Source: BRH-c25 sp035627615 | GTDB lineage: Bacteria; Bacillota; Clostridia; Lutisporales; Lutisporaceae | Assembly (NCBI GenBank): GCA_035627615.1 | Contig: DASPLL010000087.1 | Location: 62,001 to 126,000, forward strand | Direction of reading: 5' to 3' | Length of the DNA: 64,000 nt | In this document: in pieces, positions 39,596-48,820 of the stretch | How the letters are laid out: each line of letters starts with the position of its first letter | How positions within the stretch are numbered: the first letter of the stretch is position 1 | Notes under the pieces: model-generated | What the model was told of the DNA's origin: nothing | The model's database searches: none | What the model saw: the letters and a program-made list of their open reading frames with translations, nothing else | Made by a program: the position numbers and the translations under genes

Positions 39596-42340
39596 ATGCC
39601 ATATGAAACTACACTGATAAGACTTCTAAAAGTAAAAGACGAAGAATTATATGGGAGGCTATTGCATATTGGTGAATTTGCAAAACCGCTACTGAGCTAT
39701 ACCCAAGGGAAATTCCCCTTTTACACACCACATGATTTCTTCCATAGCGAAATGGTGCGAGAGAATTTGGACTGGATTATCCCCGACACAATTAAGGAGG
39801 GTATGAACAGCTATGAAATATTTTTTCTTCTTGTTGCTGCATGGTTGCATGATTGGGGCATGATAGGAACTTCAGATGAAGACCCTATAATAATCAGAGA
39901 GAACCATCATATCAGGACTGAGGCGAATTTCGAAAAATTTTATAGCAAACTCACTTTGTCTGAACATGAAGCATTAATTGCTGGAAGAATATCCAAAGGG
40001 CATCGCAAAGTGGATCTTTACTCAGATGAATATAATGAAGTGATTATTGGACAAGGAGTACGTGTGAGAACAAGATTTCTGGCAGCTCTTCTAAGGCTCG
40101 CAGATGAGACAGACATAACACACAGTCGAGCACCTGAGATAATATACTACACCATCAACCCAAGTGGTAACTCCGAAGAAGAATTTAAGAAACATTTATC
40201 TATATCTGGTATTGGTCAACTTGATGAGAAACACAAAATATACATATCTGCAATTGCCCGTGATCCAATGGGTGCAGAAGCTATCCGCAAACTTGTTATA
40301 AAGATACAGAACGAGCTAAATACTGTCAAAAGTATTCTTTCGCAGAACGGCGTTGCAATTGATACAATTGATCTCAGGTTGGAAGCACGAGGGTTTGTTG
40401 ATAAACCAATTGGTTTTGAGATTAATGGAAATAAAATTGTTGAACTTCTTATTGGCAAGCACCTGTATGGTAGATACGATGTTGCATTAAGAGAATTGAT
40501 TCAGAATGCAATGGACAGCTGTTATACTAAAAGTCTTTTAGAAGTCCAATATTCACCAGAAATCTTAATTGAGAAAGATGAAAACAGTTTAACTATAACA
40601 GACAACGGAATCGGTATGGGCTTCCACGAAGCCAAACATTTTCTGTCCAAAGTTGGGGATACATTCTATCAATCTGAAGATTTACGTTCAATGCTGAAAA
40701 ATAAATCCTATGATCCTATATCAAATTTTGGTATAGGAATCCTGTCAACATTTTTAATTGCAGATAGATTAATTATAGATACTAAAAAGGATGGACAGGA
40801 AGGTTGCTTATTTACTATTACTGCCTTAGGACAAAAATGGAAATATGAGAAGGGATCTATGAAAAAATCTGGCACCAGTATAAAGTTATTTTTAAATTCT
40901 ACTGGGAAATCATTAGATCTTGAAAATTCTTTAAATCAGTATTTCATATCCATTGATATACCCCTATGGATTCGCATTGATGGGAAAAAGACTTCTCAGT
41001 TTATTAATTTTTGGTCAGGCGAAGAGATAGTTAAGCGTTTCTTGAAGGAACAGTATACAGAGGATAATATTGAAGTGAAGACTATTGCTGAGATTGACTC
41101 ACCTGAGTTTAGTGCAATTTTAGTAGAATGCAATGACTATTTGATCGAGCAGTTGGTTGTTTTCAATCGGGGTATTTTTGTTAAGAAGTATAGGGAACAT
41201 AACTTAGATGGTAGATACGCTGTATTTATTAACTTAAAGAAAAGCCTTGTAGATTTTCATATTTCAAGAGAAGATATTATTCAAAATGACAGATGGTATG
41301 CTATGCTTCATAAAGTGTATAACAGTATATTAAACGAAATTCAAAGAATTGACTGTGATAATGCAGATACATTCATATGGCGTCTATCTGATATGATTGA
41401 ATATAGATCATCAACGAAAATTTCTAATGAAGGGTTATTCGAAGATCAACCTCTTTTGTTTAGTTTTTACGAAAATGCACCTTTTCCAGTTGTTTCAAAG
41501 GAAAAAATTGAGTATTCCACTTTACCTAATATACTTAGAGCCAATGATAATGTCTTTTTCAAATCAGCTTCAACTCGATACACAGATGAGGCTGAATTAC
41601 TTCAAAAGTTTTCTCGGAATGCTAAAGTAGTTTTTGTACCATATCGTTTGCCGGCTTTCAGTGATAAAAGAGGTGTTGAACAAGATGTTACTGATTTTGT
41701 GAAGTACCTATGCATTCGATATGGCAAAGAATATAGAGAGAAAGATCTGAGAATGGTGCTTTTAGAAAACGCCGTTCAAGATAAGAATGAGTATAAGTCA
41801 ATTTGTCCCAGCAATGTTCGATTTGCCACTTTTGGTAATCTAAAACCATTGGTTGTTGTTCTCGAATTCCCCCTTGTATCAGAAAAATTTCCTTACTTGG
41901 GGTGTGCATATTGGGGCAATCAACTTTTGTTTTGGGAGCTAATAGACTCAGAGAGAAAGACTGAATATAGCCATGCTTTTGAAGCATTCAAAGACAAAAG
42001 ATATGAATGTATTAAATTAGTAAAAGAACATATTGTTCTATTAGACTCATCGGATACGTTTATTAATTCAATTCTGAAGAATGAGGCAAAATTTACATAT
42101 GAACAAGCCGCGTTGGTTTCTAGATATTTTAGATATTTATCCTATCTACCTTTGATTGTACACAATTTCGAGAGTTGTCAGATGATTATTGAGGTTCTGG
42201 ATAAATTGGAAAAAGAAATCGCATTGGTGATCTCTATCGACCGTCCACAGTGCATATTTAGTAGAATGAAACCTGATAGCTCAATATACACTCAATATTT
42301 TAATCGCTATGGAATGAATTATGAAGTGGTTGATGTCTAG
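39596..42340 (+). CDS. HD-domain plus HSP90-type (GHKL) ATPase fusion protein
   Basis: A 914-residue protein not seen in the core genome of its relatives as far as I can tell. Residues 1-260 form an HD-type domain with H46/H50, H85-D86 (AAWLHDWGMIG), H104-H105, H136 and D170 (LRLADETDITHS). Residues ~275-480 form a GHKL ATPase: N-box ALRELIQNAMDS (297-308), G1 TITDNGIGMG (334-342) and NFGIGILS (377-384), as in HSP90. The ~430-residue C-terminus has no motif I know. HD plus HSP90-like ATPases occur among bacterial conflict (defence) proteins. The ribosome site GGGAG is weak. It stands alone beside tRNA-Val in an AT-rich island. Confidence 0.78.
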   Translation: MPYETTLIRLLKVKDEELYGRLLHIGEFAKPLLSYTQGKFPFYTPHDFFHSEMVRENLDWIIPDTIKEGMNSYEIFFLLVAAWLHDWGMIGTSDEDPIIIRENHHIRTEANFEKFYSKLTLSEHEALIAGRISKGHRKVDLYSDEYNEVIIGQGVRVRTRFLAALLRLADETDITHSRAPEIIYYTINPSGNSEEEFKKHLSISGIGQLDEKHKIYISAIARDPMGAEAIRKLVIKIQNELNTVKSILSQNGVAIDTIDLRLEARGFVDKPIGFEINGNKIVELLIGKHLYGRYDVALRELIQNAMDSCYTKSLLEVQYSPEILIEKDENSLTITDNGIGMGFHEAKHFLSKVGDTFYQSEDLRSMLKNKSYDPISNFGIGILSTFLIADRLIIDTKKDGQEGCLFTITALGQKWKYEKGSMKKSGTSIKLFLNSTGKSLDLENSLNQYFISIDIPLWIRIDGKKTSQFINFWSGEEIVKRFLKEQYTEDNIEVKTIAEIDSPEFSAILVECNDYLIEQLVVFNRGIFVKKYREHNLDGRYAVFINLKKSLVDFHISREDIIQNDRWYAMLHKVYNSILNEIQRIDCDNADTFIWRLSDMIEYRSSTKISNEGLFEDQPLLFSFYENAPFPVVSKEKIEYSTLPNILRANDNVFFKSASTRYTDEAELLQKFSRNAKVVFVPYRLPAFSDKRGVEQDVTDFVKYLCIRYGKEYREKDLRMVLLENAVQDKNEYKSICPSNVRFATFGNLKPLVVVLEFPLVSEKFPYLGCAYWGNQLLFWELIDSERKTEYSHAFEAFKDKRYECIKLVKEHIVLLDSSDTFINSILKNEAKFTYEQAALVSRYFRYLSYLPLIVHNFESCQMIIEVLDKLEKEIALVISIDRPQCIFSRMKPDSSIYTQYFNRYGMNYEVVDV

Positions 42341-42651
42341 GTGTTTTGTCTGGAGTCATAAATTTCCTGAATAATGTAACAGGAAGACTATGTGTGGCTG
42401 GGAATTAATGAATAGTTTGCGATATCTCGGGAGTATATGGTGCTAGGTAAGCCTCCGGAAGCATTGAGGACAGTCCGAAACCACTGAAAAAGTCACTTTT
42501 TTCTGAAATATAATTACTGAAAACTATGATTGAACCCCGAAATACTTAAAAATAGCAGTGCAACAGGTGCCAGATACCGAACAAAAGAACTTAATTGAAA
42601 TATCCTCATATAATTACTGCGAAATATGATTAAGTTTAAGGAGGATGCAGG

Positions 42652-42975
42652 GTGAAAGCTGAAAATACATGGAGCAAGATAATTGCTCAGCTAAAGGAAG
42701 CTTCCATGGAGATAGCAACGGTTCCAAGTAATAATAGAGAGCCATTATGGTTTCATGTTTGTGTGGAGAATGGAAATTTATATGCTGAGAACTCAATTAG
42801 TCACAAACCTTCAACTAAGATGTCTCAAAGAAGGAAAATCTCAAAAAAGGATTTTGAAACTGTGTTTTCCTACTATCATCGCTGGGCAAATGGCGAAAGG
42901 TATCTAAGGCAAGAAGTAAGAACACTCTCAAGGAATACTGCATATATTTTTGCGCTAATTGCACATTTTGAATAA
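42652..42975 (+). CDS. Small hypothetical protein, first gene of a probable two-gene pair
   Basis: A 107-residue protein with a GTG start and a strong ribosome site (AAGGAGGA, 6 bases before). It has no membrane segment. The pattern EPLWFHVCVENGNLYAENSISHKPS, RRKISKKDFETVFSYYHRWANGE and SRNTAYIFALI looks like a real, conserved protein. I recall relatives of it being followed by the protein that starts at 43000 (MPNTHWSKL...), but I could not check this. Function unknown. It lies inside the damaged insertion element. Confidence 0.55.
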   Translation: MKAENTWSKIIAQLKEASMEIATVPSNNREPLWFHVCVENGNLYAENSISHKPSTKMSQRRKISKKDFETVFSYYHRWANGERYLRQEVRTLSRNTAYIFALIAHFE

Positions 42976-42999
42976 TATTTTATGATTGGAGGAATATAG

Positions 43000-43107
43000 A
43001 TGCCCAATACACATTGGTCAAAACTGAACAATCTACAACTTGGCAGATATGCAGAGTATTATGCAAAGATAGAATTTGCTTCAGAGGATAGGTGCCAAGG
43101 TAGGTGA
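43000..43107 (+). pseudogene. Cut-off gene start (NTHWSKLNNLQLGRYAEYYAK type)
   Basis: ATG 43000 follows GGAGGAA by 5 bases and encodes NTHWSKLNNLQLGRYAEYYA then KIEFAS, after which the sequence becomes transposase DNA and stops at 43105-43107. The opening resembles proteins of a restriction-endonuclease-like fold (PNTHWSKL...GKYAEYFAKMEF...), from memory only. The rest of the gene is lost at the junction near 43078. It looks like the second gene of the pair with 42652. Confidence 0.55.
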
Positions 43108-43759
43108 CGAAAAGAAGCTTGTAGAGCTGGTAGAAAAAGTAGAGAAAAATCTGGGGCTGAAACCGGAAGAAATCACAACAGACAAGATATATGGAACAAT
43201 AAACAACCGGGCATATTTAAAAGATAATGAAATCATTGCAAATATAGATTTCTATGAAGAGTCCAGCAGGGAAGTGGAATACTACGGTTTAGGAGACTTT
43301 ACGATATCAGAAGACCTTAAATCAGTTACGTGTCCGAACTTAGTAACCACGGAAGAACATATCTTATCATATGACAAAACGGAAGATAAGGAATTGAAGA
43401 TATTCAAATTTGATAAAAAGATATGTCAGCAATGTCCATTGAAAGAGCAGTGTTTATACAAGGACAAAACCGGAAAATTTTATAGACAAGGAAGAAGGCT
43501 GGAAGTACCCCTAAGATATGATGCGGTATTACGAGATAAAGAAAGGGTAGAAACGAAGGAATTTGAAGAAGCCAGCAATAAACGATATAAAGTGGAAAGA
43601 AGATTTGCGACAATGGTGAGAAACCATGGTCTGCGAAGATGCCGATACTTACGTCTAGGTAGGTCAAAAATACATATCACTTTATCAAACATGGCATCTA
43701 ATATAGTCAGGATGGTAAATCTTCTTTGCCAGCCTAGCCTTGCTATACAGCAAAGCTAA
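43076..43759 (+). pseudogene. C-terminal part of an IS1182-family transposase
   Basis: About 227 codons with the C-terminal pattern of these transposases: EITTDKIYGTINNRAYLKDNEI, CPNLVTTEEHILSY, DKKICQQCPLKEQCLYKDKTGKFYRQGRRLEVP and RRFATMVRNHGLRRCRYLRLGRSKIHITLSNMASNIVRMVNL. The N-terminal half, with the first catalytic Asp, is missing; the frame begins inside the chain at TTG. It cannot be active. The right end of the element is near 43922. Confidence 0.82.
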
Positions 43760-43964
43760 AGAGCTCCGGTAAAGGAGCTCAGTAAAGGGCTGTAATTGTT
43801 AATATATGCGAGCTAGTGGCAGATGTACTACCATATAAAGGAATATTTGCAAAGATCTAATGAATAATCATTCGTGCCAGCGGAATCTTTGAATTTTTAT
43901 GACCTTTTTTCAGCGGTTTCCCTGGCACCTGAATGTACTTGTGTTCGAATGGAGGTTGTATTTT

Positions 43965-46886
43965 ATGAAAAAAACCTTATGTATGATAATGGCGATTGTT
44001 TTGTTTTTTGCAGTACAGTCTTCTACTGTAATGGCGGCGGACACGACGGGGCCTGAAGTACAAAGCAGCACTCCGGCTAACGGAGCAAAAGGCCAGGGAA
44101 AATACAACTATATTGTGATCCGGTTTGATGAGAACATTCAAGAGGGAAAAGCTATCGGCAGCATCAAACTGACAGATTCAAACGGCAGTGAATATGGATT
44201 ATGGACGCCTGAAACCGTCAGGAATATGCTGGTAATCGAGCCGCGTTATCAGCCTGATTATGGCGCCGATTGCACATTGTCAGTACCGGCAGGTGCCGTA
44301 AAGGATGCTGCAGGCAATCAGCTTCAAAAGACATTTACGCTGAAATACAAGGTTGAATATAAGGGAGACATTGTAGCTTCGACTGAATTGGATTATGTGC
44401 CGAGTGAGAGCGGAAGCCATACACTTACTGCGGAGGATATAAAGCGTCTTATACCCAAGCAAAAAAAGCAGGACGGTCAGGATAGTGAAGGAAGCAAGGA
44501 CAGTGATGACAAGTCCCTTACTAATGAAGAGTTTCTGCAGAAATACGGCTATGATGTGCAGAAATATATCGATACCGCAAAAGGATATATGGAGTGGAGA
44601 GAAAACATCGATTATGAAAAATTTGTCACTGCTAAGGGAAAGGATGAATACAGAGAAGGCTATCTAAAAAACTCTGATGGTCGCTCCGAAGCCGACTACT
44701 TAATCGAAAACACCATTGAGAATAAGCTCGTAAAGAAATCCGTATTTGTGACAAGCAGCAGCTGCATTTTTATGGATGATGACGGAAGCGTATGGCTTAG
44801 GGGAATAGAATACTTTACATATCAGAATAAAAACACCGGTTATAAAAACGACATCAAAACGGGGATAGAATATAAAAGAGATGTTAGCTTGATGATTTTA
44901 AAAGCTTCTTCACCTTCGGCCCATACTAATGGATATTATGTCGCTATGCTAAGAAATCATAAAATAAACAAGGAGGGGCCTGTTTTCACAGTATCCCCAA
45001 AGGTTGGGAATGTTCTGCCCGGAGATATCATTACTATAACGGCAGCCGATCCGGATGGCATTCTCGACATAAAATATTCCTTACAGGGCGCTAATGTATA
45101 TGATACGAAATTTTTTACAAATTCAATTACTGTAAGTGCGCCCAATAATCCAGGCCGCCACAGGTTGGATATTTCCGGCCAGGATCTTATGTTTGCCAGC
45201 GGTGATGATGTATCTGTATACTTCAATATTGTTGATCCTGAGTCTGAGCTTAAAGAAGAAGTTTCGTACATGCAGACGGGGATGACCGGTGTTAAGGCTG
45301 TTGAAGCTGATACGGGCTATACAGTTGCTCTTAAGGAGGACGGCACACTCGTGGGCTGGGGCAGTGCTGCTGCCCTTGATGTTAAAGGCATGTCCGGTGT
45401 AAAGGATATTGCTGTAAGCGGAAGTTATACAGCGGTATTAAAGGAAGACGGGACAGTGTTTGTTGCAGGGTCGCAGACTAAAACATATGATGCGCCTTCC
45501 GGCCTGAACAATGTAAAGGATATAGCGGCTGGGAAAATGCATTTTGCGGCTTTAAAAAATGATGGAACAGTAGTTACCTGGGGGTACGATTTTGCTAAAA
45601 GTTCAGTTCATAAAATTCCTTACGGCTTAACAGAAGTTAAGGAGATAGAGGCCGGGGATGATTTTACAGTTGCATTGAAGGAAGATGGTACCGTGGTTTT
45701 CTGGGGAAATGACTGGGATGGAGTATATAATGTACCTGTTGGATTATCTGGTGTTAAAACAATTGAAACCGGGGATAAGTTTATTATTGCCATAAAAGAG
45801 AACGGTGATATTGCAGCCTGGGGATACGACGCCGATAAAGTTCCGGCAGGCTTGACAGGCATCAGGTCCGTATCGTTCGGTGAGAGTCACACTGTAGCCT
45901 TGAAGGAGAATGGAGAAATCATTGCCTGGGGAAATAATGAGTCAGGTCAATGTGATATACCGGAGGGCTTAACGGGAGTGAAATCAGTTACTGCCTGTGA
46001 CGGTTTTACCGCTGCTGTCAATGAAGACGGAACTTTGACGGTTTGGGGTGAAAATTCCGACCCTGCGAGTTTTCTTCCTCAGGAGGGAAACAAAGCAATT
46101 CAGGTATCCGGGGGAGAGAGCCATACTATGGTCCTGAAGGAGGATGGCACGGTCAAAACATGGGGCAGTAATAGTTATGGACTGCAAAAGCTGCCAAAAG
46201 AGCTTAAGGATATTAAGTCGGTTGCTGCAGGCTGGGGCTTTTCATTGGCTTTAAAGAAGGATGGTACAGTTGTCGTATGGGGTGATAACCGCAGTGGGGA
46301 ATGTACAGTTCCGAAAGGTTTGCCCAAAGTAAAGGCAATCGCTGCCGGTAAGCATGGAGCAGCCTTAAAGGAGGATGGAACCGTTGCAACGTGGGGAATT
46401 AATGGACATAAGCCGCCGAAAGCTTTGACCAATGTTGTGGCTATTGCGGCCGGGTCTGCGCATACTGCGGTAATGAAACAGGATGGTACAGTTGTGGTCT
46501 GGGGAAATAATTATCAGAAGCAGTGTAATGTTCCCAAAGGTCTGTCAAAGGTGAAAGCTATTGCAGCAGGTTATAACCATATGGTGGCTCTGAAAGAGGA
46601 CGGTACGGTGGTTGCATGGGGAGATAATGGACAGGGACAATGCGATGTCCCGAAGGGCTTGTCCGGTGTAGCTGCAATTGCGGCAGGTGAAAACCATACC
46701 GTAGCCTTAAAGAATGATGGGACTGCAGTGTGCTGGGGAAATAATCAACAGGGCTATACAACAAAATCATTCCCAGGTCAGAAGATTACAGGTATTTCAT
46801 GCGGCAGGAGTACCACGAACTATTTGCTTGAAGACGGCACAGTAGTAGGAACGGATAGATCATATGGCGGCTTTTATATGCCGTAG
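43965..46886 (+). CDS. Secreted RCC1-repeat protein with N-terminal Ig-like domain
   Basis: A 973-residue exported protein. Residues 1-24 are a signal peptide (KKTLCMIMAIVLFFAVQSSTVMA). Residues ~27-125 form a bacterial Ig-like domain of the SbsA type (TTGPEVQSSTPANGAKGQGKYNYIVIRFDENIQ, VPAGAVKDAAGNQL). A middle part of ~300 residues is unassigned. Residues ~430-970 hold about a dozen RCC1-type repeats of ~38 residues (AAGENHTVALKNDGT, VAWGDNGQGQCDVPKGLSG), which should fold into beta-propellers. The ATG at 43965 follows GGAGGT; the frame is open upstream to 43899. No cell-wall anchor or S-layer domain is evident. It abuts the right end of the IS remnant. Confidence 0.88.
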   Translation: MKKTLCMIMAIVLFFAVQSSTVMAADTTGPEVQSSTPANGAKGQGKYNYIVIRFDENIQEGKAIGSIKLTDSNGSEYGLWTPETVRNMLVIEPRYQPDYGADCTLSVPAGAVKDAAGNQLQKTFTLKYKVEYKGDIVASTELDYVPSESGSHTLTAEDIKRLIPKQKKQDGQDSEGSKDSDDKSLTNEEFLQKYGYDVQKYIDTAKGYMEWRENIDYEKFVTAKGKDEYREGYLKNSDGRSEADYLIENTIENKLVKKSVFVTSSSCIFMDDDGSVWLRGIEYFTYQNKNTGYKNDIKTGIEYKRDVSLMILKASSPSAHTNGYYVAMLRNHKINKEGPVFTVSPKVGNVLPGDIITITAADPDGILDIKYSLQGANVYDTKFFTNSITVSAPNNPGRHRLDISGQDLMFASGDDVSVYFNIVDPESELKEEVSYMQTGMTGVKAVEADTGYTVALKEDGTLVGWGSAAALDVKGMSGVKDIAVSGSYTAVLKEDGTVFVAGSQTKTYDAPSGLNNVKDIAAGKMHFAALKNDGTVVTWGYDFAKSSVHKIPYGLTEVKEIEAGDDFTVALKEDGTVVFWGNDWDGVYNVPVGLSGVKTIETGDKFIIAIKENGDIAAWGYDADKVPAGLTGIRSVSFGESHTVALKENGEIIAWGNNESGQCDIPEGLTGVKSVTACDGFTAAVNEDGTLTVWGENSDPASFLPQEGNKAIQVSGGESHTMVLKEDGTVKTWGSNSYGLQKLPKELKDIKSVAAGWGFSLALKKDGTVVVWGDNRSGECTVPKGLPKVKAIAAGKHGAALKEDGTVATWGINGHKPPKALTNVVAIAAGSAHTAVMKQDGTVVVWGNNYQKQCNVPKGLSKVKAIAAGYNHMVALKEDGTVVAWGDNGQGQCDVPKGLSGVAAIAAGENHTVALKNDGTAVCWGNNQQGYTTKSFPGQKITGISCGRSTTNYLLEDGTVVGTDRSYGGFYMP

Positions 46887-47512
46887 GGACAGGGCAGGGT
46901 GACAGGTACCTTGTCCCAAAGTTGGGATGCTGAGGTGTAAAATTTATGACTGCTTGCAATAAAATTTCAGAGGCAATCCAGCGGTTTGGAGAAGATTATA
47001 CGGTGTTTGTTCAGGATTCCGTTTATAAAAAAATGTGTACCGGGTACAGCGGTTAAGAGGTTATTTATGATTTGTTTCGTAATAACCTCTTATCTTCTGT
47101 ACCCGGTACAATATGATATCGCGTTATTGTACTTTGCAGCACCGATAACCTAAAAACCTTTGCACCTGGCACTACAACATTTTGACAATAGTTTATGGGT
47201 GCCTGACACCATAAAACCTGCTGCTGGGGGGCTTAGGAAGCCTGTAGCACCATAAATTGTGAATAATGTATTAAATCTTTATGAATATTTTTTAACGGCC
47301 ATTTATCAAGGCTTGCGGCCGGTAGAATTATGTAAACAACACCCTCTGAATGATTGAAACCGTATGTAGAAAAATGTAAAATGTAAATATGCGGGATAAA
47401 TTTTCCGGAATTTATCTATATAGTACGTACAAAAAAGTAACCGTTCATGTCCTGCCGGTCCCACAAGTGTTTTTTATGAGTGAGAAAAAAATATGAGGGG
47501 GTTATCAAGAAA
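46887..47512. other. Long intergenic stretch with repeats and a short open frame
   Basis: An open frame of 36 codons starting at ATG 46947 (after GAGGTGTAAAATTT) may be a remnant gene start. GGTGCCTGACACC-type dispersed repeat fragments are at about 47160-47212. The 75-base hairpin at 47036-47110 is given separately. No gene of normal size is present. Confidence 0.35.
47036..47110. repeat. Large two-part hairpin
   Basis: Outer arms TGTACCGGGTACAG and CTGTACCCGGTACA (perfect 14 bp) enclose inner arms TAAGAGGTTATT and AATAACCTCTTA (perfect 12 bp) with small mismatched bulges of 4 bases and a 15-base loop. The outer arms are themselves near-palindromic. It may be a folded repeat element; no T-run follows directly. 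Confidence 0.85.
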
Positions 47513-48280
47513 ATGAATACAAAGGTTATTATTTCCCTGGTGCTTTTATCTGTACTTCTGGGTGGATTCTATTTTGTCCAACAATCCGGGATCAAAGTTC
47601 TTGAACCTAAGACAGTCACTTTTGAGTCATTGGATAAACTGACGATTACAGCAGACCTGTACATGACAAACAAAAGTAAAGCGCCCTATATCATTCTTTT
47701 TCATCAAGCAGACTACAGCAGGGGAGAATACATAGATATTGCACCCAAGCTGAATAAAATGGGCTTCAATTGCCTGGCTGTTGATCAGAGATCCGGGAAG
47801 CGGGTAAATGGAGTGGAAAACAGCACGGCAAGGCAGGCAAGGGTACAAAAATTAAAGACTACTTATAAGGAAGCCCTGCCGGACATGGAAGCGTCATTGA
47901 ATTATGTAAAAAATGAACTGAAAGCAGAAAAAATAATTATCTGGGGCAGCTCCTACTCATCGGCCCTGGCATTTGTGCTGGGTGAAAAATATCCGGATGA
48001 TGTAAAAGGAATTCTGGCATTTTCACCCGGTGAATATATGAAGGTAGAAGACAGAAAGATTGAGGATTTTGCAAAGAATATCAAATGCCCTGTATTTATT
48101 ACCTCTGCTAAGGATGAAACAGATTGGAAATCCATGTACGATAAAATACCATCAGACAATAAGGCATATTACATACCGGATTTTCCGGGGAAACATGGTT
48201 CAAGCGCATTATGGGACAATTATGATAAGAGCAGTGATTACTGGGATAATGTGAAGAAATTTCTTGATACTTTAAAATGA
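47513..48280 (+). CDS. Membrane-anchored alpha/beta hydrolase
   Basis: A 255-residue protein with an N-terminal signal-anchor (VIISLVLLSVLLGGFYFV) and an alpha/beta hydrolase domain: ITADLYMTNKSKAPYIILFHQADYSRGEY (oxyanion region), LAVDQRSGKR, IIWGSSYSSALAFVLGEKYPDDV with the nucleophile Ser in GSSYS, VFITSAKDETDWKSMY (probable acid) and PGKHGSSAL (probable His). I start at ATG 47513 after GAGGGGGT; a GTG at 47480 is possible. It lies alone, with a terminator after it. Substrate unknown, ester or amide likely. Confidence 0.8.
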   Translation: MNTKVIISLVLLSVLLGGFYFVQQSGIKVLEPKTVTFESLDKLTITADLYMTNKSKAPYIILFHQADYSRGEYIDIAPKLNKMGFNCLAVDQRSGKRVNGVENSTARQARVQKLKTTYKEALPDMEASLNYVKNELKAEKIIIWGSSYSSALAFVLGEKYPDDVKGILAFSPGEYMKVEDRKIEDFAKNIKCPVFITSAKDETDWKSMYDKIPSDNKAYYIPDFPGKHGSSALWDNYDKSSDYWDNVKKFLDTLK

Positions 48281-48306
48281 ATGATATGACTAAATAATTA
48301 GGACAA

Positions 48307-48340
48307 GAAAGCAGAGGGGACAGTCCCTTTTGCTTTTTTA
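48307..48340 (+). terminator. Terminator after the hydrolase gene
   Basis: AAGCA-GA-GGGGA and TCCC-TTT-TGCTT pair imperfectly and are followed by TTTTTT. Confidence 0.65.
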
Positions 48341-48506
48341 CAATAGCAATCCCGCCACCAATTATATATTTTATTAGATGAGTTATTTTAAATTTCATGT
48401 TAAGGAGTCAAATGGATAAAAATTACCTTTTTGACCACTATAAGAAATATTGGTATATATTTGCCTATTCCATATGATATAATACTTTAAGAGGGGCGTG
48501 ATTCAT

Positions 48507-48782
48507 TTGGAAGATAAAATTTTTGAACTCTTAACAAAAATGTATTCTGAAATGACTGAACAATTCAAGGAAATAAATAACAAACTTGATAATAAGGCAG
48601 ATAAAAGCGACATTGTAAGGATGGAGAATGATTTAAAGCCAAAAGTTGATGCTGCTCTAGAGGGTTACAAAGTAGTATATGAAAAACTTACAACGCTTGA
48701 AGAGAAGGTTGATATTATAAACTCCAGGGTAGAAAAGCAAGATGTTGAAATCAGAGTTATTAAAGGCGTTAAAAATATGTAA
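48507..48782 (+). CDS. Small coiled-coil protein
   Basis: A 91-residue, highly charged helical protein (EDKIFELLTKMYSEMTEQFKEINNKLDNKADKSDIVRMEND...TLEEKVDIINSRVEKQDVEIRVIKG) with heptad-like spacing. I use TTG 48507, since GAGGGG is 10 bases before it; GTG 48498 is the alternative. No further family-specific motif. Similar short coiled-coil proteins are common near mobile or accessory genes in Clostridia; function unknown. Confidence 0.6.
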   Translation: MEDKIFELLTKMYSEMTEQFKEINNKLDNKADKSDIVRMENDLKPKVDAALEGYKVVYEKLTTLEEKVDIINSRVEKQDVEIRVIKGVKNM

Positions 48783-48807
48783 GTGCCAGGTTTAAGAGCC
48801 TGGCACT
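48782..48807. repeat. GTGCCAGG...CCTGGCAC hairpin
   Basis: AGTGCCAGG and CCTGGCACT around an 8-base loop, directly after the coiled-coil gene. Same arms as the hairpin at 50532-50557. It may end transcription of this gene, although the T-run after it is poor. Confidence 0.75.
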
Positions 48808-48820
48808 ATGAATTTTACCT

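Larger units (their letters stand above)
42477..43922 (+). mobile_element. Damaged IS1182-like element with foreign insert
   Basis: GAAACCACTGAAAAAGTCA at 42477 and the complement of CTTTTTTCAGCGGTTTC near 43904-43920 are inverted ends (core GAAACCRCTGAAAAA). Only the C-terminal part of the transposase (43076-43759) remains. The left part is replaced by the small gene at 42652 and the cut gene start at 43000. The direct repeat TATAATTACTG occurs at 42509 and 42609, 100 bases apart, in the left part. The element has either recombined or the ends come from two copies. Confidence 0.6.

Noticed and set aside
38880..39600. Integrated element with tRNA-Val as attachment site
   Set aside because: No integrase gene is nearby and no second copy of the tRNA 3' end was seen downstream to 56 kb. 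The island is only suggested by composition.
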